Below are positions 15,763 through 25,764 of a stretch of 40,679 nt of DNA, piece by piece. How positions within the stretch are numbered: position 1 is the first letter of the stretch; each line of letters opens with the position of its first letter. This DNA comes from a virus, in the IMG/VR virus record IMGVR_UViG_3300030012_001399, positions 1 to 40,679 of that record, one strand, 5' to 3'. Both the position numbers and the translations under genes were made by a program. A model generated the notes under the pieces. It saw only the letters and a program-made list of their open reading frames with translations. It was not told the origin of the DNA and ran no database searches.

Positions 15763-16014
15763 TTATTCAGCATCTCTAATTGCTATGTAGTCTGCTAATT
15801 CTGCTTCACACTCACTAAGTTGTGTTTCTAAGTTAGCTTTATGTGCTTCACATTGTGATATAGCTTCATCTACTGGTTTAATATCTACATAATCCACTAC
15901 TTCTACATCATTACCTGAAGCATCTTGCATAGTTCTTGTATGTTTGATTTCTACCATTTTAGTTGAATCAACCTGTACTTGTTCTTGTACTTTTTCTGCG
16001 ATTACTTTAGCCAT
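15763..16014 (-). CDS. Small coiled-coil protein following the fibre
   Basis: An 83-residue protein with a strong AAGGAG site. A beta-like N-terminal part (VDYVDIKPVDEAISQ) is followed by a heptad helix containing two Cys (QCEAHKANLETQLSECEAEL). It overlaps the end of the fibre gene by eight bases. It may be a fibre-associated or minor virion protein. Confidence 0.65.
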   Translation of the reverse strand: MAKVIAEKVQEQVQVDSTKMVEIKHTRTMQDASGNDVEVVDYVDIKPVDEAISQCEAHKANLETQLSECEAELADYIAIRDAE

Positions 16015-19000
16015 TTAACTTCTCCTTTAATTCGTTTATTTGTTTTTGTTGTTCTTTTATTGCTTCTATTAAAACACCAACCATTTTCTCATAGTCTACT
16101 GTTTTATAATCTTTTTCATTACCTTTCATATCACCCATACAAAGTTTTTTATCAATAACAACTTCAGGTAAAACCTCTTCTACTTCTTGTGCTATTAAAC
16201 CTATATCGTGCTGTCCTTTTCTTGAGGTAGCATTCCAATCAAACTCTACACCTCTTAATCTCATTACCTTATCAATAGCATTATCTATTGTTTTAACATT
16301 ATCTTTAAGTCTTTTGTCTGATACTGTAGTTGAAAAAGCAATAACATCTCTGTCAAAAAAGCCATCTCCGTCAGCATCAACTCTAAATCTTTCAGTCATA
16401 GTAACAGCTGAATCTAAAGCATATCCACTTCCTGCTCCTGCATTAAAAAATCTTAATTCATCGTCAAAATATAATGCTCCTCTAACAAAATTAGCATTAT
16501 CTGCACTACTAATAAATTCGGCATCTGTTGTTGTGCTTGGTTTTACTCCAAATCCAAATACATTTGCTGCTGCCGAATAAGACATACCCCAAGTATTTAA
16601 ATAATCTTTGTTAGCATCTCCATAACCAATAGCATAAGCTATTGCTCCATTTGTTTGAGATGGATTTGATACAATACCTGGACTTGTTGCATCTTCACAT
16701 TGTACATATAATCTTTCATAAGGTGTAACATTTCCTACACCTAAATATTGTGAACTTGTTATTCTTAATGCTTGTGTACCACCAGTATCAAAACTGATTT
16801 GGTCAGTTTCAAATTCCATTCTTGTATCAGTATCACCTAAATGTCTTAAAAATTGTGGTATATCAACAGATGATGCTCTCATGTGACATACATCTGATGT
16901 TGTTACAGAACTTCCATCAGTAACACCACTTGCTACTTCAAACTCTATATGACAATCAGAAGAAGCATCAGTATTAACATGAATCCTTGCTGAGTTTCCA
17001 TTTTGTTCAGGAACTTGACTTCTATGGTTAAAACAAATATTAGCGTTACCACCACCATCATTAGTAGTAATAGCAACACCACCAGTATCATTACCTACTA
17101 TTAGTTGACCTGCTACTGACAAATAATTATCAGCAGCAAAAGGTGCCATACCAATACCTAATGAGCCACTATGTATTTGCATTCCATTAGTATTAATTCT
17201 AACTCTTTCAGTACCACTACTACTACCAGTAGTTGCACCAGTTCTAAAGCTTAAATCATTGCCTTCTTGGAATATTGCACTTGTAGAAGTTCCTTCAAAA
17301 AATATTCTACCTGAATTTGCAGTATTACCATCATCTTGATTTAATAATATACCATTAGGACCACTATGACTTACTACTAATTTAGTAGATGCATTAGTAG
17401 TATAATCACTACCTACAATCATATTACCATTAGATGCTATTCTTATTTTTTCTGCATTATTTGTACCTAATATTAAATTATTACCAAACTGATTTAAAAT
17501 CTTAAAGTCATTACCATTAGTAAGTTGTAATAATACACCATTACCAGTTTCACTACCTGATGTGGCATTTCTAAATCTTAGGTTAGTTGTAGCACTTGAA
17601 TTGCTTGTTAAATTAACAATACTTAATTCAGTTGCAGCTGATTGGTCTTTTCTTAAAACCATTTCGTGTGCAGGTGAGTTAGTGCCTATCCCAACATTTC
17701 CAGTAGTATGAGCAATAGCTAATCTTACTGCATTACTTTGACTAACATCTTCTACACCCCAAAAAGACGATGGAATATTAGATGAACCTGAACTTGCACC
17801 ACCAACACCTGCAATCCAATTATAACTACCACCTCTTGAATAAGAAATAGTTGCACCATAACTTGCATTTCCATCAAGTCTAATGGCTTCTCCATTATTA
17901 GTCGTAAATCCTATTTGTAAAGGTCTTGAAGGCGATGTATTTCCTATACCTAAATTCCCTGATGAATCTATTGTTAGTCTTGTAGCACTTGCAGTAGCAT
18001 CATATACACCCCAAGCATCAACATTATTAAGACCAACATTATATTGCTTTGCGTCATTAAGGTATTGTACTTGTGCCATACCATCTGTTTTATCAGTTTC
18101 TATTCTTAGATTTATATTGTTAGAAGCATCTTTAATGTGAAGCTTTTCACTTGTTGAAATATTACCAAGTGACATATTCCCTGAACTATCTATTCTAACT
18201 CTTTCAGTATTGTTTGTATAAAATCTTACACTTCCTGCATCTTGTGCATTTAATGATAATACACCAGTACCTCTATGTTTAATTTCTGTACTGGTATTTG
18301 CACCACTATTATTTCTAATAAATCTTGCACCATAATCTGTATAAGTAGTATCTCCAATTAAATCTATATAGGCATATCCATTAGCTTGTCTATTTGAACC
18401 AATTTCTAAATGTCTATCAGCAGAAGAATAACCTGACATATCAATAGCACCATTACTAAAAATAGCTAATTGTTCATTACCTGCTGTAAAAAACCTATGC
18501 GTTGAACTTTCATACCTGTAGGCAAATTCATTACCACTTGCAGTTGGTCCAAATAAATAAAAAGCGTCATCGTTCCAAGAAGGTATACCAATCCAAGCAT
18601 TTGCACCAGTAGCAGTATCTGCAAACTCAAGTCTTTGATTACCAGTTCCACTTATTTTGACTACTGTATCTCCTGATGATTGGTCAAAGTTTACTGTTTC
18701 TAACGATGATAATGTTCCTGTTACTTTAAAGTCTCCATCAAAAGTAAGATTAGATTCTACTGTTGCTTGTGTACTTGAATTTCTTGTTAGTATACCATTG
18801 TTAGTACTACCTGACATTGTGATAGCTGTGTTTGCTGCATTTACCCATTTAGATTCTGCAGAACTGTATTGTAATATTTGGTCATCAGCAACACTTGTTA
18901 TTTGAACATCTGATAAGTCATTAATACCTGCACTAAAATTAACTGTTACTGTATCTCTGCCTGAATCTAAACTTGCAACAGTAGTTATACCTGTACCACC

Positions 19001-21994
19001 TGCTATATCTACAGTGTTAGCATTTGTTACTGTTGTACTTCCACTATCTCCTTCTAAAGTCCAGCTACTCATTGTACCTGTTCCATAACCAAATGATTCA
19101 ATTCTGTCATTGATAGCTGCTGCAGTCATTAATAAGTCATCACTATCACTAAATGATTCACTACTTGTTTGAATATCTCCTGCTAAGATTTGGTCTATAC
19201 CTACACTAAAGGTAGCAAAAGATAATGTTCCACTACCATTTGTTCTAAGTATTTGATTGCTACTACCATCTGAAGTAGGGAATGTATAAGCACCATTCAT
19301 TTTTACTGCATTACTTGAACTACCAACCTCAATTTGATTGCTTGTGTTCATTTTTAGCATACTTCTTGTAGTGCCACCAGTTTCTCTACCTACCAATGAA
19401 GTATTATTATTATTCAATAAAATATTTTTATTCCAATACAGAACTCCTGAAGTTGGTATAAATCCAGCATTAGCACCAAGAGAACTATGATACCATACAT
19501 ATTGGTCTGCACTACTTACACCAGTATAAACACTAATATTATCGTTTTGATGTCTTACTTGTGCATTTGCATCTCCTGAAGTTTGCAGATGAATTAATGC
19601 AGAACTACTATCTAAAATGTGTAGTTTTTGTGCAGGTGAGTCAGTTCCTATTCCAACCTTTCCACCATTAAATGTCATAGCTGCATTAGTGCCATCTCCA
19701 TCTGCATAAATTCTTGTAATACTATTGTTGTCATGAAATGCTGCTCTAAAACCACCTGAAGCATTATACCTATAAAATCCACCACTATCTGTATAATTAG
19801 CTATTATTCCACCTACTACATGAAGTGGATGGCTTGGTGATTGAGTTCCTATCCCAACATTCCCAGTATCACCTTTAATAGTCATATTAGTATCTGAAGC
19901 ATCTTTAAATATTATATCGCCATTTGTACTATTACCATTTATAATCTCAATATGATTAGAACTATTAAGTCTAAATAATGGTACAAGAGTTCCTACACTA
20001 TTTCTTGCTTTAAAATATGTATTATTTGACAATGCAATACTTCCATTAACTTCTAATTTTTCTCCAGGGTTTGTGACTCCTATACCGACATTACCCTCTT
20101 CATCAATTCGCATTCTTTCAGTAAGAGATGGAGAACTATAATTTGCAATGTTTGTATAAAATGCTAATATACCACCACTTTCTGCATTTTGATTTCCTGT
20201 GCTATTTCCTACAACACCTATTCTTGCTTGTGGAGTTGATAATTGAGTATTACTATCCCATAAGTGAAAATCTAAATCTGCAGTTAAAGATGCAGTTTGG
20301 TCGCCATTAGGGTCACTTGCTTTTAAAGATAATACTGTTGTTTGTGCAATACCATTATCTCTTGTAACAGATAATAAACCACCATCAAAAGTAAGATTAG
20401 ATTCTGCTTGTATAGCACTTGTACCATTACCAGTTAATAAAGAGTTAGAAGTTAGAGTAGTAGCACCAGTACCACCATGTTGTACAGATAGCACTCCTGA
20501 TAAATCTGAAACATCCAAACTTGCTCCTGCATTAGAAGGAGATATAAATTTAGGGCTAGTGCCATCAAATATTAAAAAGCTATCTCCAGAAACCATAGCT
20601 TCATCTAATTCTGTACTTGGTTTAGCTACGTTTACTGTAATAGTATCAGTAACACCAACAGAAGTTGAAATACCTGTTCCTCCAGCTATATTAAGCGTAT
20701 CGCCACTAGCAATTCCTTGATTACTACCACTATCAGCTGTAACATTAAAGCTATAAGTAGAAGCTGAAATCTTAGTATCTATTCTGTCATCTATAGCTCC
20801 AGCTGTCATAAGATTAGCATCGCTGTCTACAAAAGTTTCTCCGATAACAAGTTTTACGCCAGCACCTATTTGGTCAATATCATCTATTTCGCTTTTTTGT
20901 GCTAAAGTACCTAGTCCTAAATTACCTCTCGCAGTTCCTGCATTTGCTAAATCTGATAAGTTATTAGATGTTAAAAGATTAAGACTTGCACTACCTGTTA
21001 CATTACCAGTAACATTACCTTCTAAAGCTGCTACTAATGTTCCAGCAGTTATAGTTAAATTACCTGTATCACTTGGTATTGCAGTTGTTGTACCTAAAGT
21101 AAATTTATCTTCAGATTCATCCCATATAATTGCTGCATTATTTCCAGCACTACCTCTTTCTATAATTAATCCTGAATCATTTGTATTATTAGATACTCCA
21201 CGATTTAATCCTATAATATTATCAGATACATCTAAATTAGTTTGATTCACAGTAGTAGTTGTTCCATTTACTTGTAAATCTCCAGTAACAGTAGCATTTC
21301 CAGTAACACTCAATGTTCCAATTTCTGTTGTTGATGTTCCTGCATCTACTTTAAATACTACATTACCACTACTATCTTTTGCTCTAAAATCTAAATCATT
21401 ACCACCATTGTTGTGCATTGTGTATTGACCAAAAAGAGTAATATGTCCTACTCCATTTCTTATAATACCAAGATTATGAGCTGTTGTTGTACCAACATTA
21501 CCACTATTGTCTTGCGACCTAATTTCGGTTTTAACAGTATTTGTGGTATCTGTTACAGTAAACTTTGGCGTATTAGCATCGCTAAAATCTATATCTCCAG
21601 AAAAAGTAGGACTTGTCAAAGTTTTGTTTGTTAAAGTCTGTGTGCCTGTAAGTGTTGTTACTGTAGAATCAATATTTAAAGTTATGTTACCACTAGCTCC
21701 ACCTCCAGAAAGTCCTGTACCAGCAGTAATACCTGTTATGTCTGCTTCTCCAGAAGAAGAACCTTGAACTATTAAATTAGTAACATCTCCAGTTGTTTGT
21801 GCTAGTTTTTGTGTTGCTTTGTTTTGTTCTGCATATACCTGTTCATATACGATACCATTTCTTTTTTCTTGTTTTATCAGCTTTCCGTCTTCAATGAATG
21901 ATATATGTTCACCCTCTCTTATATTTTGAGCAGATGGTCTGACTCTAAAGAATGAGTCAATTTGATTAACTCTATGTTCACCAGATTTTGGCAT
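16007..21994 (-). CDS. Giant tail fibre with C-terminal S74 chaperone domain
   Basis: A 1995-residue receptor-binding fibre. The N-terminal ~80 residues (VNQIDSFFRVRPSAQNIREG...) are the likely virion anchor. Then come Gly/Ser/Asn/Thr-rich beta repeats: TLTGTQTLTNKTL, and many units of the type SGNVGIGTNSP and NLTFDG. The last ~100 residues are a peptidase S74 intramolecular chaperone: VSDKRLKDNVKTIDNAIDKV, GVEFDW, DIGLIAQEVEEVLPEVV, then a trimerising coiled coil. In that family the domain trimerises the fibre and cuts itself off before the Ser of SDKRLK. The start is in a TAATG junction with the tail gene upstream. Confidence 0.92.
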   Translation of the reverse strand: MPKSGEHRVNQIDSFFRVRPSAQNIREGEHISFIEDGKLIKQEKRNGIVYEQVYAEQNKATQKLAQTTGDVTNLIVQGSSSGEADITGITAGTGLSGGGASGNITLNIDSTVTTLTGTQTLTNKTLTSPTFSGDIDFSDANTPKFTVTDTTNTVKTEIRSQDNSGNVGTTTAHNLGIIRNGVGHITLFGQYTMHNNGGNDLDFRAKDSSGNVVFKVDAGTSTTEIGTLSVTGNATVTGDLQVNGTTTTVNQTNLDVSDNIIGLNRGVSNNTNDSGLIIERGSAGNNAAIIWDESEDKFTLGTTTAIPSDTGNLTITAGTLVAALEGNVTGNVTGSASLNLLTSNNLSDLANAGTARGNLGLGTLAQKSEIDDIDQIGAGVKLVIGETFVDSDANLMTAGAIDDRIDTKISASTYSFNVTADSGSNQGIASGDTLNIAGGTGISTSVGVTDTITVNVAKPSTELDEAMVSGDSFLIFDGTSPKFISPSNAGASLDVSDLSGVLSVQHGGTGATTLTSNSLLTGNGTSAIQAESNLTFDGGLLSVTRDNGIAQTTVLSLKASDPNGDQTASLTADLDFHLWDSNTQLSTPQARIGVVGNSTGNQNAESGGILAFYTNIANYSSPSLTERMRIDEEGNVGIGVTNPGEKLEVNGSIALSNNTYFKARNSVGTLVPLFRLNSSNHIEIINGNSTNGDIIFKDASDTNMTIKGDTGNVGIGTQSPSHPLHVVGGIIANYTDSGGFYRYNASGGFRAAFHDNNSITRIYADGDGTNAAMTFNGGKVGIGTDSPAQKLHILDSSSALIHLQTSGDANAQVRHQNDNISVYTGVSSADQYVWYHSSLGANAGFIPTSGVLYWNKNILLNNNNTSLVGRETGGTTRSMLKMNTSNQIEVGSSSNAVKMNGAYTFPTSDGSSNQILRTNGSGTLSFATFSVGIDQILAGDIQTSSESFSDSDDLLMTAAAINDRIESFGYGTGTMSSWTLEGDSGSTTVTNANTVDIAGGTGITTVASLDSGRDTVTVNFSAGINDLSDVQITSVADDQILQYSSAESKWVNAANTAITMSGSTNNGILTRNSSTQATVESNLTFDGDFKVTGTLSSLETVNFDQSSGDTVVKISGTGNQRLEFADTATGANAWIGIPSWNDDAFYLFGPTASGNEFAYRYESSTHRFFTAGNEQLAIFSNGAIDMSGYSSADRHLEIGSNRQANGYAYIDLIGDTTYTDYGARFIRNNSGANTSTEIKHRGTGVLSLNAQDAGSVRFYTNNTERVRIDSSGNMSLGNISTSEKLHIKDASNNINLRIETDKTDGMAQVQYLNDAKQYNVGLNNVDAWGVYDATASATRLTIDSSGNLGIGNTSPSRPLQIGFTTNNGEAIRLDGNASYGATISYSRGGSYNWIAGVGGASSGSSNIPSSFWGVEDVSQSNAVRLAIAHTTGNVGIGTNSPAHEMVLRKDQSAATELSIVNLTSNSSATTNLRFRNATSGSETGNGVLLQLTNGNDFKILNQFGNNLILGTNNAEKIRIASNGNMIVGSDYTTNASTKLVVSHSGPNGILLNQDDGNTANSGRIFFEGTSTSAIFQEGNDLSFRTGATTGSSSGTERVRINTNGMQIHSGSLGIGMAPFAADNYLSVAGQLIVGNDTGGVAITTNDGGGNANICFNHRSQVPEQNGNSARIHVNTDASSDCHIEFEVASGVTDGSSVTTSDVCHMRASSVDIPQFLRHLGDTDTRMEFETDQISFDTGGTQALRITSSQYLGVGNVTPYERLYVQCEDATSPGIVSNPSQTNGAIAYAIGYGDANKDYLNTWGMSYSAAANVFGFGVKPSTTTDAEFISSADNANFVRGALYFDDELRFFNAGAGSGYALDSAVTMTERFRVDADGDGFFDRDVIAFSTTVSDKRLKDNVKTIDNAIDKVMRLRGVEFDWNATSRKGQHDIGLIAQEVEEVLPEVVIDKKLCMGDMKGNEKDYKTVDYEKMVGVLIEAIKEQQKQINELKEKLNG

Positions 21995-24558
21995 TATGAA
22001 GGTCTCTTATTAGTTTGTCTGTAATCTATGTTTATGTCATTAATATCAATAGAGCCATCAGCAGTTATCTTTAACGCCATTGATTCACAATTTCTGTCTG
22101 CTGTGTCTATTGTAAATTCTTTTATTGCGTACTCTGTTCCTAAGGCTTGAGCTGATAAATCATTATAGGTAGATTCTCCGTCATTCGCATAGCCTAAAGT
22201 TAGATTTGTACCATTACCTCTCGCTGTTACAAAGACTCTATTTACTCTTTTTACTAAACCTGGATTACCAAAATCTATATCTTTTGTTCTTAAATCTATA
22301 CTCTGAGTTCCAGAATCATTTGTAAGTTTGTGTATTTTATCATCTGAGTGCTTAAAGAAGTACACACCATCAAAAGACTCTACAAAATTAGATACATCTT
22401 GACTACCAATACATTGTCTTGTAGTCCACCCTTGTGTCGCAAAGTCATAACAAAAGACCCTATCTTCTGTCTCTACACCACTATTTGATGTCATTGCAGA
22501 GTCTTGTAAAACATATAATTGTTTATATTTTGGCTCATAAGATATAGATGGCTTTAACAAAGCATCGCTTAACTCTTGTCCTTTTTGCCACAAATCATCA
22601 TCTAGTCTTGCAGTCAATTCTTTTGGAGCTGATGTACCGTCAAAAATATATACACCATCTCTGTTTACCCAACATACACCAAAAGGAGTTTTAGATACAG
22701 CATTTTGAAAAATACATCCCATACCATCATACTCTGCCTCTAAATACCATCCAGCATCTGATGAAGAAGATACATTTATGACGTATAGTTTTTTCTGTTT
22801 AAACGCTAGCAATCTATTGCCTAAACTATGTAATGCTGTAAATGAGTCTCCATCATTAATACCAATATCTAGATAATAACTATCAGGAAACGTAGCGAAT
22901 CTATTTACTGGAGTGTAGTAAATTCTATCATCATATACTTCTCCGTTCTTCTTTACATTAGCTACCCATGCTCTTCTAGCACAAACAGTAGCTGCTTTAA
23001 ATCCACCAGCTGTTGCTGTTGCATTACCTGTTCCAATGTCTATACTTTCTTCATCTTGTGAATATCCGTTAATACTTTCATAGGTGTCTAGTGATGGGTT
23101 TACAATATCAAAAGCTGTAGAGTTTTCATGATATAATGTGTCTACCTGTGATAACGCTTGATAGTCTTCAAATAAATTTTTTCTTACTCCTCTTTGGTAG
23201 TCTACATCTAAAAACAATATCCATCTACCATTACCATCTTTCTTTCTTGTGTAAACTCTTACACCTTTTTCGTTCATTCTCCAAGTTCCAGCATCTTTTA
23301 TTCTAAACTTAACACCAGTAAAGTATGCACCAGATGTAATTGCAAATAAATCTGATTTAGGTGTTTGAGGCAGTGTTTCATTGTCTTGCAAATCAACTAC
23401 TGTATGACAAAACTCATAAGAACCAGCTTCCCATCCACCACCAGTTACTGTGATATTTGTCTCTAAAGCTACCTGCACCTCAGAAGTACCTGCGTGCTCT
23501 AATGGTGTACCTGTAAATACAGCTCTATCTACTGTTACTTCCAGTATATCGCCTGTTGATGAACCATTAATTGCACTAACTTTTCTTACTCTCATAGCTT
23601 CGTTATTTATGTAAATAATATTACCCATCATATTAGTGTTATTAAATGCACCAGCAGAATATACATTCGTAGTAGTTGCATCTACAGTGACTGCGTATGT
23701 TAAAGATTGTGAAGACAAATTATCATCTATGCCTTGTAGTGTTAAGTAAATAACCGTGTCTGTAAGTCTAATATCAGCTGTTTGGTCTGGATTTGTTTCA
23801 TTAGGGTTTGTAGTTGTTACAAGTTTTTCTGTTGAACCTGTTTTAACAATCGTACCAAAATCTTGAGAATCTAATGTTGGGTCTGTCTGAACTATAATGC
23901 TGAACTCACCGTCAGCAGATGGATTAGTGCTAAAAGCATCTGCATTTGATATATCTTCAAACTGAGTATCGCTAGTTTCTATTTTTAGCGTAGTGTCTAC
24001 CCACTTATTTGCACTAGATATGTCAGTGCCTAACCTGGTAGCATCTTTTACATATACTAAACGTCTTGGTTGTTCATTAGTAGTTTCTTCTACTACTTTT
24101 TCATCTGATACAAACAAACTGCCATCTACATAATAATATACTGGCAACACTTCATTTTCAGTTTGCATATCAATCTGTGCATCACGTGTATCTTCGTTTA
24201 GTAAAAAAACTCCAGTGCTTCCAAAGTTTCTAGCGTATGTTAAAATCTTTGTGCTTGTTCCAGATGCATTGTTTTCTGGAAATGCAAATACTTGAACTGC
24301 ATTACCTTCAGTACCACTTATATCTGTATTATATTGACTATTAAACATAAACGCACCATATCCTGCAGTTGTTTGTGCATTAGGTGCATTCGCTGTTGAT
24401 AATTTAGCTGAAGATGTAGAAGAAGATAATATAAGACCAGGATTGTGCAGGTTTACATTATCTGCTTTTATAACCTGATTGGGTGCAATATCCCTAGGAG
24501 AGGACTTAGTATTAAGTCCTCCACTAAAATCATTTAATTGTAATGACCTTCTAGGCAT
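21994..24558 (-). CDS. Large tail / stabilisation protein
   Basis: An 854-residue protein starting MPRRSLQLNDFSGGLNTKSS followed by PRDIAPNQ. This opening (a basic start, FSGGLN, then PNQ...N) is seen in tail-hub or stabilisation proteins of short-tailed phages. The body is beta-rich with a segment CARRAWVANVKKNG...YYTPVNR and repeated FDGVYFF/IFDGTS motifs suggestive of a propeller. It lies directly before the fibre and probably forms the tail tube or knob it attaches to. A GTTTAAAC copy (22797) encodes AFKQ. Confidence 0.7.
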   Translation of the reverse strand: MPRRSLQLNDFSGGLNTKSSPRDIAPNQVIKADNVNLHNPGLILSSSTSSAKLSTANAPNAQTTAGYGAFMFNSQYNTDISGTEGNAVQVFAFPENNASGTSTKILTYARNFGSTGVFLLNEDTRDAQIDMQTENEVLPVYYYVDGSLFVSDEKVVEETTNEQPRRLVYVKDATRLGTDISSANKWVDTTLKIETSDTQFEDISNADAFSTNPSADGEFSIIVQTDPTLDSQDFGTIVKTGSTEKLVTTTNPNETNPDQTADIRLTDTVIYLTLQGIDDNLSSQSLTYAVTVDATTTNVYSAGAFNNTNMMGNIIYINNEAMRVRKVSAINGSSTGDILEVTVDRAVFTGTPLEHAGTSEVQVALETNITVTGGGWEAGSYEFCHTVVDLQDNETLPQTPKSDLFAITSGAYFTGVKFRIKDAGTWRMNEKGVRVYTRKKDGNGRWILFLDVDYQRGVRKNLFEDYQALSQVDTLYHENSTAFDIVNPSLDTYESINGYSQDEESIDIGTGNATATAGGFKAATVCARRAWVANVKKNGEVYDDRIYYTPVNRFATFPDSYYLDIGINDGDSFTALHSLGNRLLAFKQKKLYVINVSSSSDAGWYLEAEYDGMGCIFQNAVSKTPFGVCWVNRDGVYIFDGTSAPKELTARLDDDLWQKGQELSDALLKPSISYEPKYKQLYVLQDSAMTSNSGVETEDRVFCYDFATQGWTTRQCIGSQDVSNFVESFDGVYFFKHSDDKIHKLTNDSGTQSIDLRTKDIDFGNPGLVKRVNRVFVTARGNGTNLTLGYANDGESTYNDLSAQALGTEYAIKEFTIDTADRNCESMALKITADGSIDINDINIDYRQTNKRPS

Positions 24559-24561
24559 CTA

Positions 24562-24591
24562 TTAACACCCACATCCACATTCACAGTTCAT
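24562..24591 (-). CDS. Nine-residue cysteine-rich leader ORF (MNCECGCGC)
   Basis: ATG 24591 has an ideal AAGGAG six bases upstream, while the next gene (the 854-residue tail protein, ATG 24558) has none of its own and starts three bases after this ORF's stop. The peptide has four Cys in nine residues. It could simply be a translated leader that delivers ribosomes to the tail gene, or a metal-binding micropeptide. Translation is unproven. Confidence 0.5.
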   Translation of the reverse strand: MNCECGCGC

Positions 24592-24601
24592 GTCCTTCTC
24601 C

Positions 24602-24754
24602 TTATTTTAGGGCTTTTTTAACTTCAGCCCAGATTTCATCATCTAATTTATTGTCTGACCTTTTAATAAAATGGTCACCAAGTTTAATTAACACAGCTTT
24701 TAAGATTTTTTCACTTAATAGACCTGTTAACATTTTACTGATTACTATATTCAT
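24602..24754 (-). CDS. Small helical protein, function unknown
   Basis: A 50-residue ORF (MNIVISKMLTGLLSEKILKA...) with a GGAG-type site before ATG 24754. It is an amphipathic to hydrophobic helix (about residues 3-25), then HFIKRSDNKLDDEIWAEVKK. Short proteins of this look are common in phage structural arms. No transmembrane segment is certain. Confidence 0.65.
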   Translation of the reverse strand: MNIVISKMLTGLLSEKILKAVLIKLGDHFIKRSDNKLDDEIWAEVKKALK

Positions 24755-24769
24755 GTTATCTCCTATTGT

Positions 24770-25069
24770 TTAACATTTCCATCTTCTTCGTGCTTGTCTA
24801 ATTCTAGAATTTGGATTATTTCTAGTTTTAGCAGAACTTCTTTTCAGTTGCCCTAATGACCTTGCACAATAAGACTTTCTTCTTTTAGCTGCTTTACTAC
24901 CTTTTTTAACTTTACCAGTAACAGCAGTTTTTAATTTACTACCAGGGTTAGCTCTTCTGTAAGCAGCTACACCCTTCTTTGTCATTCCAGCACCCTTCTT
25001 TGTAGGTCTGTAATTAGCGTTCTTACCTTTAGTAGTTCTTCTTATAGCTTTAGCTTTTTTTCTAGGCAT
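24770..25069 (-). CDS. Very basic small protein, DUF6321-like
   Basis: A 99-residue protein dominated by Lys and Arg. GAGMTKKGVAAYRRANPGSK and GSKAAKRRKSYCARSLGQL match a widespread small phage protein (DUF6321 as I recall it). The function is unknown; the charge suggests nucleic-acid binding. The start is in a TAATG junction with the thioredoxin-like gene. Confidence 0.8.
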   Translation of the reverse strand: MPRKKAKAIRRTTKGKNANYRPTKKGAGMTKKGVAAYRRANPGSKLKTAVTGKVKKGSKAAKRRKSYCARSLGQLKRSSAKTRNNPNSRIRQARRRWKC

Positions 25070-25452
25070 TACCTAATCTCTTTTTTAATTTTTTCAAAAA
25101 CTTCTTGTTCATCAAATCTCATACTTATGCCAGGTTCATATCTCATAACCTCTTTACCTTCTTTTAAAATAATAATAGTAGGTACAACTTTAATGTTCCA
25201 TTCTTTCTGTATAACTGCACCAACAACTTTATTATTTAAATCTATTTCACCTACATAACAAAGCTTAGCTAGTTTTTCTACCTTAACTCTGTTTGCGTGA
25301 TTCCAAGATGCATTAACCTGTACTACTGCACACTTTTGCACATTAAGTCCTTGTATTGATGCAAAGTTATCTAAGTTGACTGACTGTGAGTGCAACCAAG
25401 ATAGCGATGAGAATACTGTTAATACCAAGTATGATATAAATTTGTTGTTCAT
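25069..25452 (-). CDS. Exported thioredoxin-fold protein lacking the CxxC site
   Basis: A 127-residue protein with a likely signal peptide (residues 1-23, hydrophobic ISYLVLTVFSSLSWL). The remainder has the thioredoxin layout: VVQVNASWNHAN where WCGPC would be, then EIDLNNKVVGAVIQKEW, then VVPTIIILKEGKEVMRYEPG with the cis-Pro loop. Both catalytic Cys are replaced (WNHAN), leaving Cys41 and Cys65, so redox activity of the usual kind is unlikely. A structural or chaperone role in the periplasm is inferred. GAGG lies eight bases before the start. Confidence 0.75.
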   Translation of the reverse strand: MNNKFISYLVLTVFSSLSWLHSQSVNLDNFASIQGLNVQKCAVVQVNASWNHANRVKVEKLAKLCYVGEIDLNNKVVGAVIQKEWNIKVVPTIIILKEGKEVMRYEPGISMRFDEQEVFEKIKKEIR

Positions 25453-25464
25453 CTGTAAACCTCA

Positions 25465-25761
25465 TTATTTGTTATTCATGTCTATTAGGGTTTCAGTAAT
25501 AGCTCTAGTATCGTCTTTAATATCATCTACTTTTTCTTCAAGCTTGTCTACTTTACCCTCTGTGTTTAATATTGAATCACGAATCATTTGGTCTTTTAAA
25601 TCATATTCCATACGTGAAACCTCAGGCTCTGGTAACTCTTTAGCAAGTTCTATTTCTGCCTGCAGAGAATACCACATCCCTATAATCATACCTACAGTAA
25701 CTAAGATGCTAATACCTGTTTCTATAGATAATGTAAATTTAGTGTCTTTTCCTACTTCCAT
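25465..25761 (-). CDS. Membrane-anchored coiled-coil protein, possible holin or spanin
   Basis: A 98-residue protein with one transmembrane helix (IETGISILVTVGMIIGMWYS, residues 13-32) followed by an acidic linker and a coiled coil (GKVDKLEEKVDDIKDDTRAI). A one-span protein with a coiled-coil tail fits several lysis-related types, and no better holin candidate is seen. It lies far from the lysozyme gene, so the lysis role is only a possibility. Confidence 0.65.
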   Translation of the reverse strand: MEVGKDTKFTLSIETGISILVTVGMIIGMWYSLQAEIELAKELPEPEVSRMEYDLKDQMIRDSILNTEGKVDKLEEKVDDIKDDTRAITETLIDMNNK

Positions 25762-25764
25762 TTT

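Noticed and set aside
16314-21767. + strand ORFs opposite the fibre gene
   Set aside because: Antisense shadows of the repetitive Ser/Thr/Asn-rich fibre sequence.
16007-21994. CRISPR-like repeat array
   Set aside because: The repeated short units are degenerate protein repeats of a tail fibre, not identical repeats with unique spacers.
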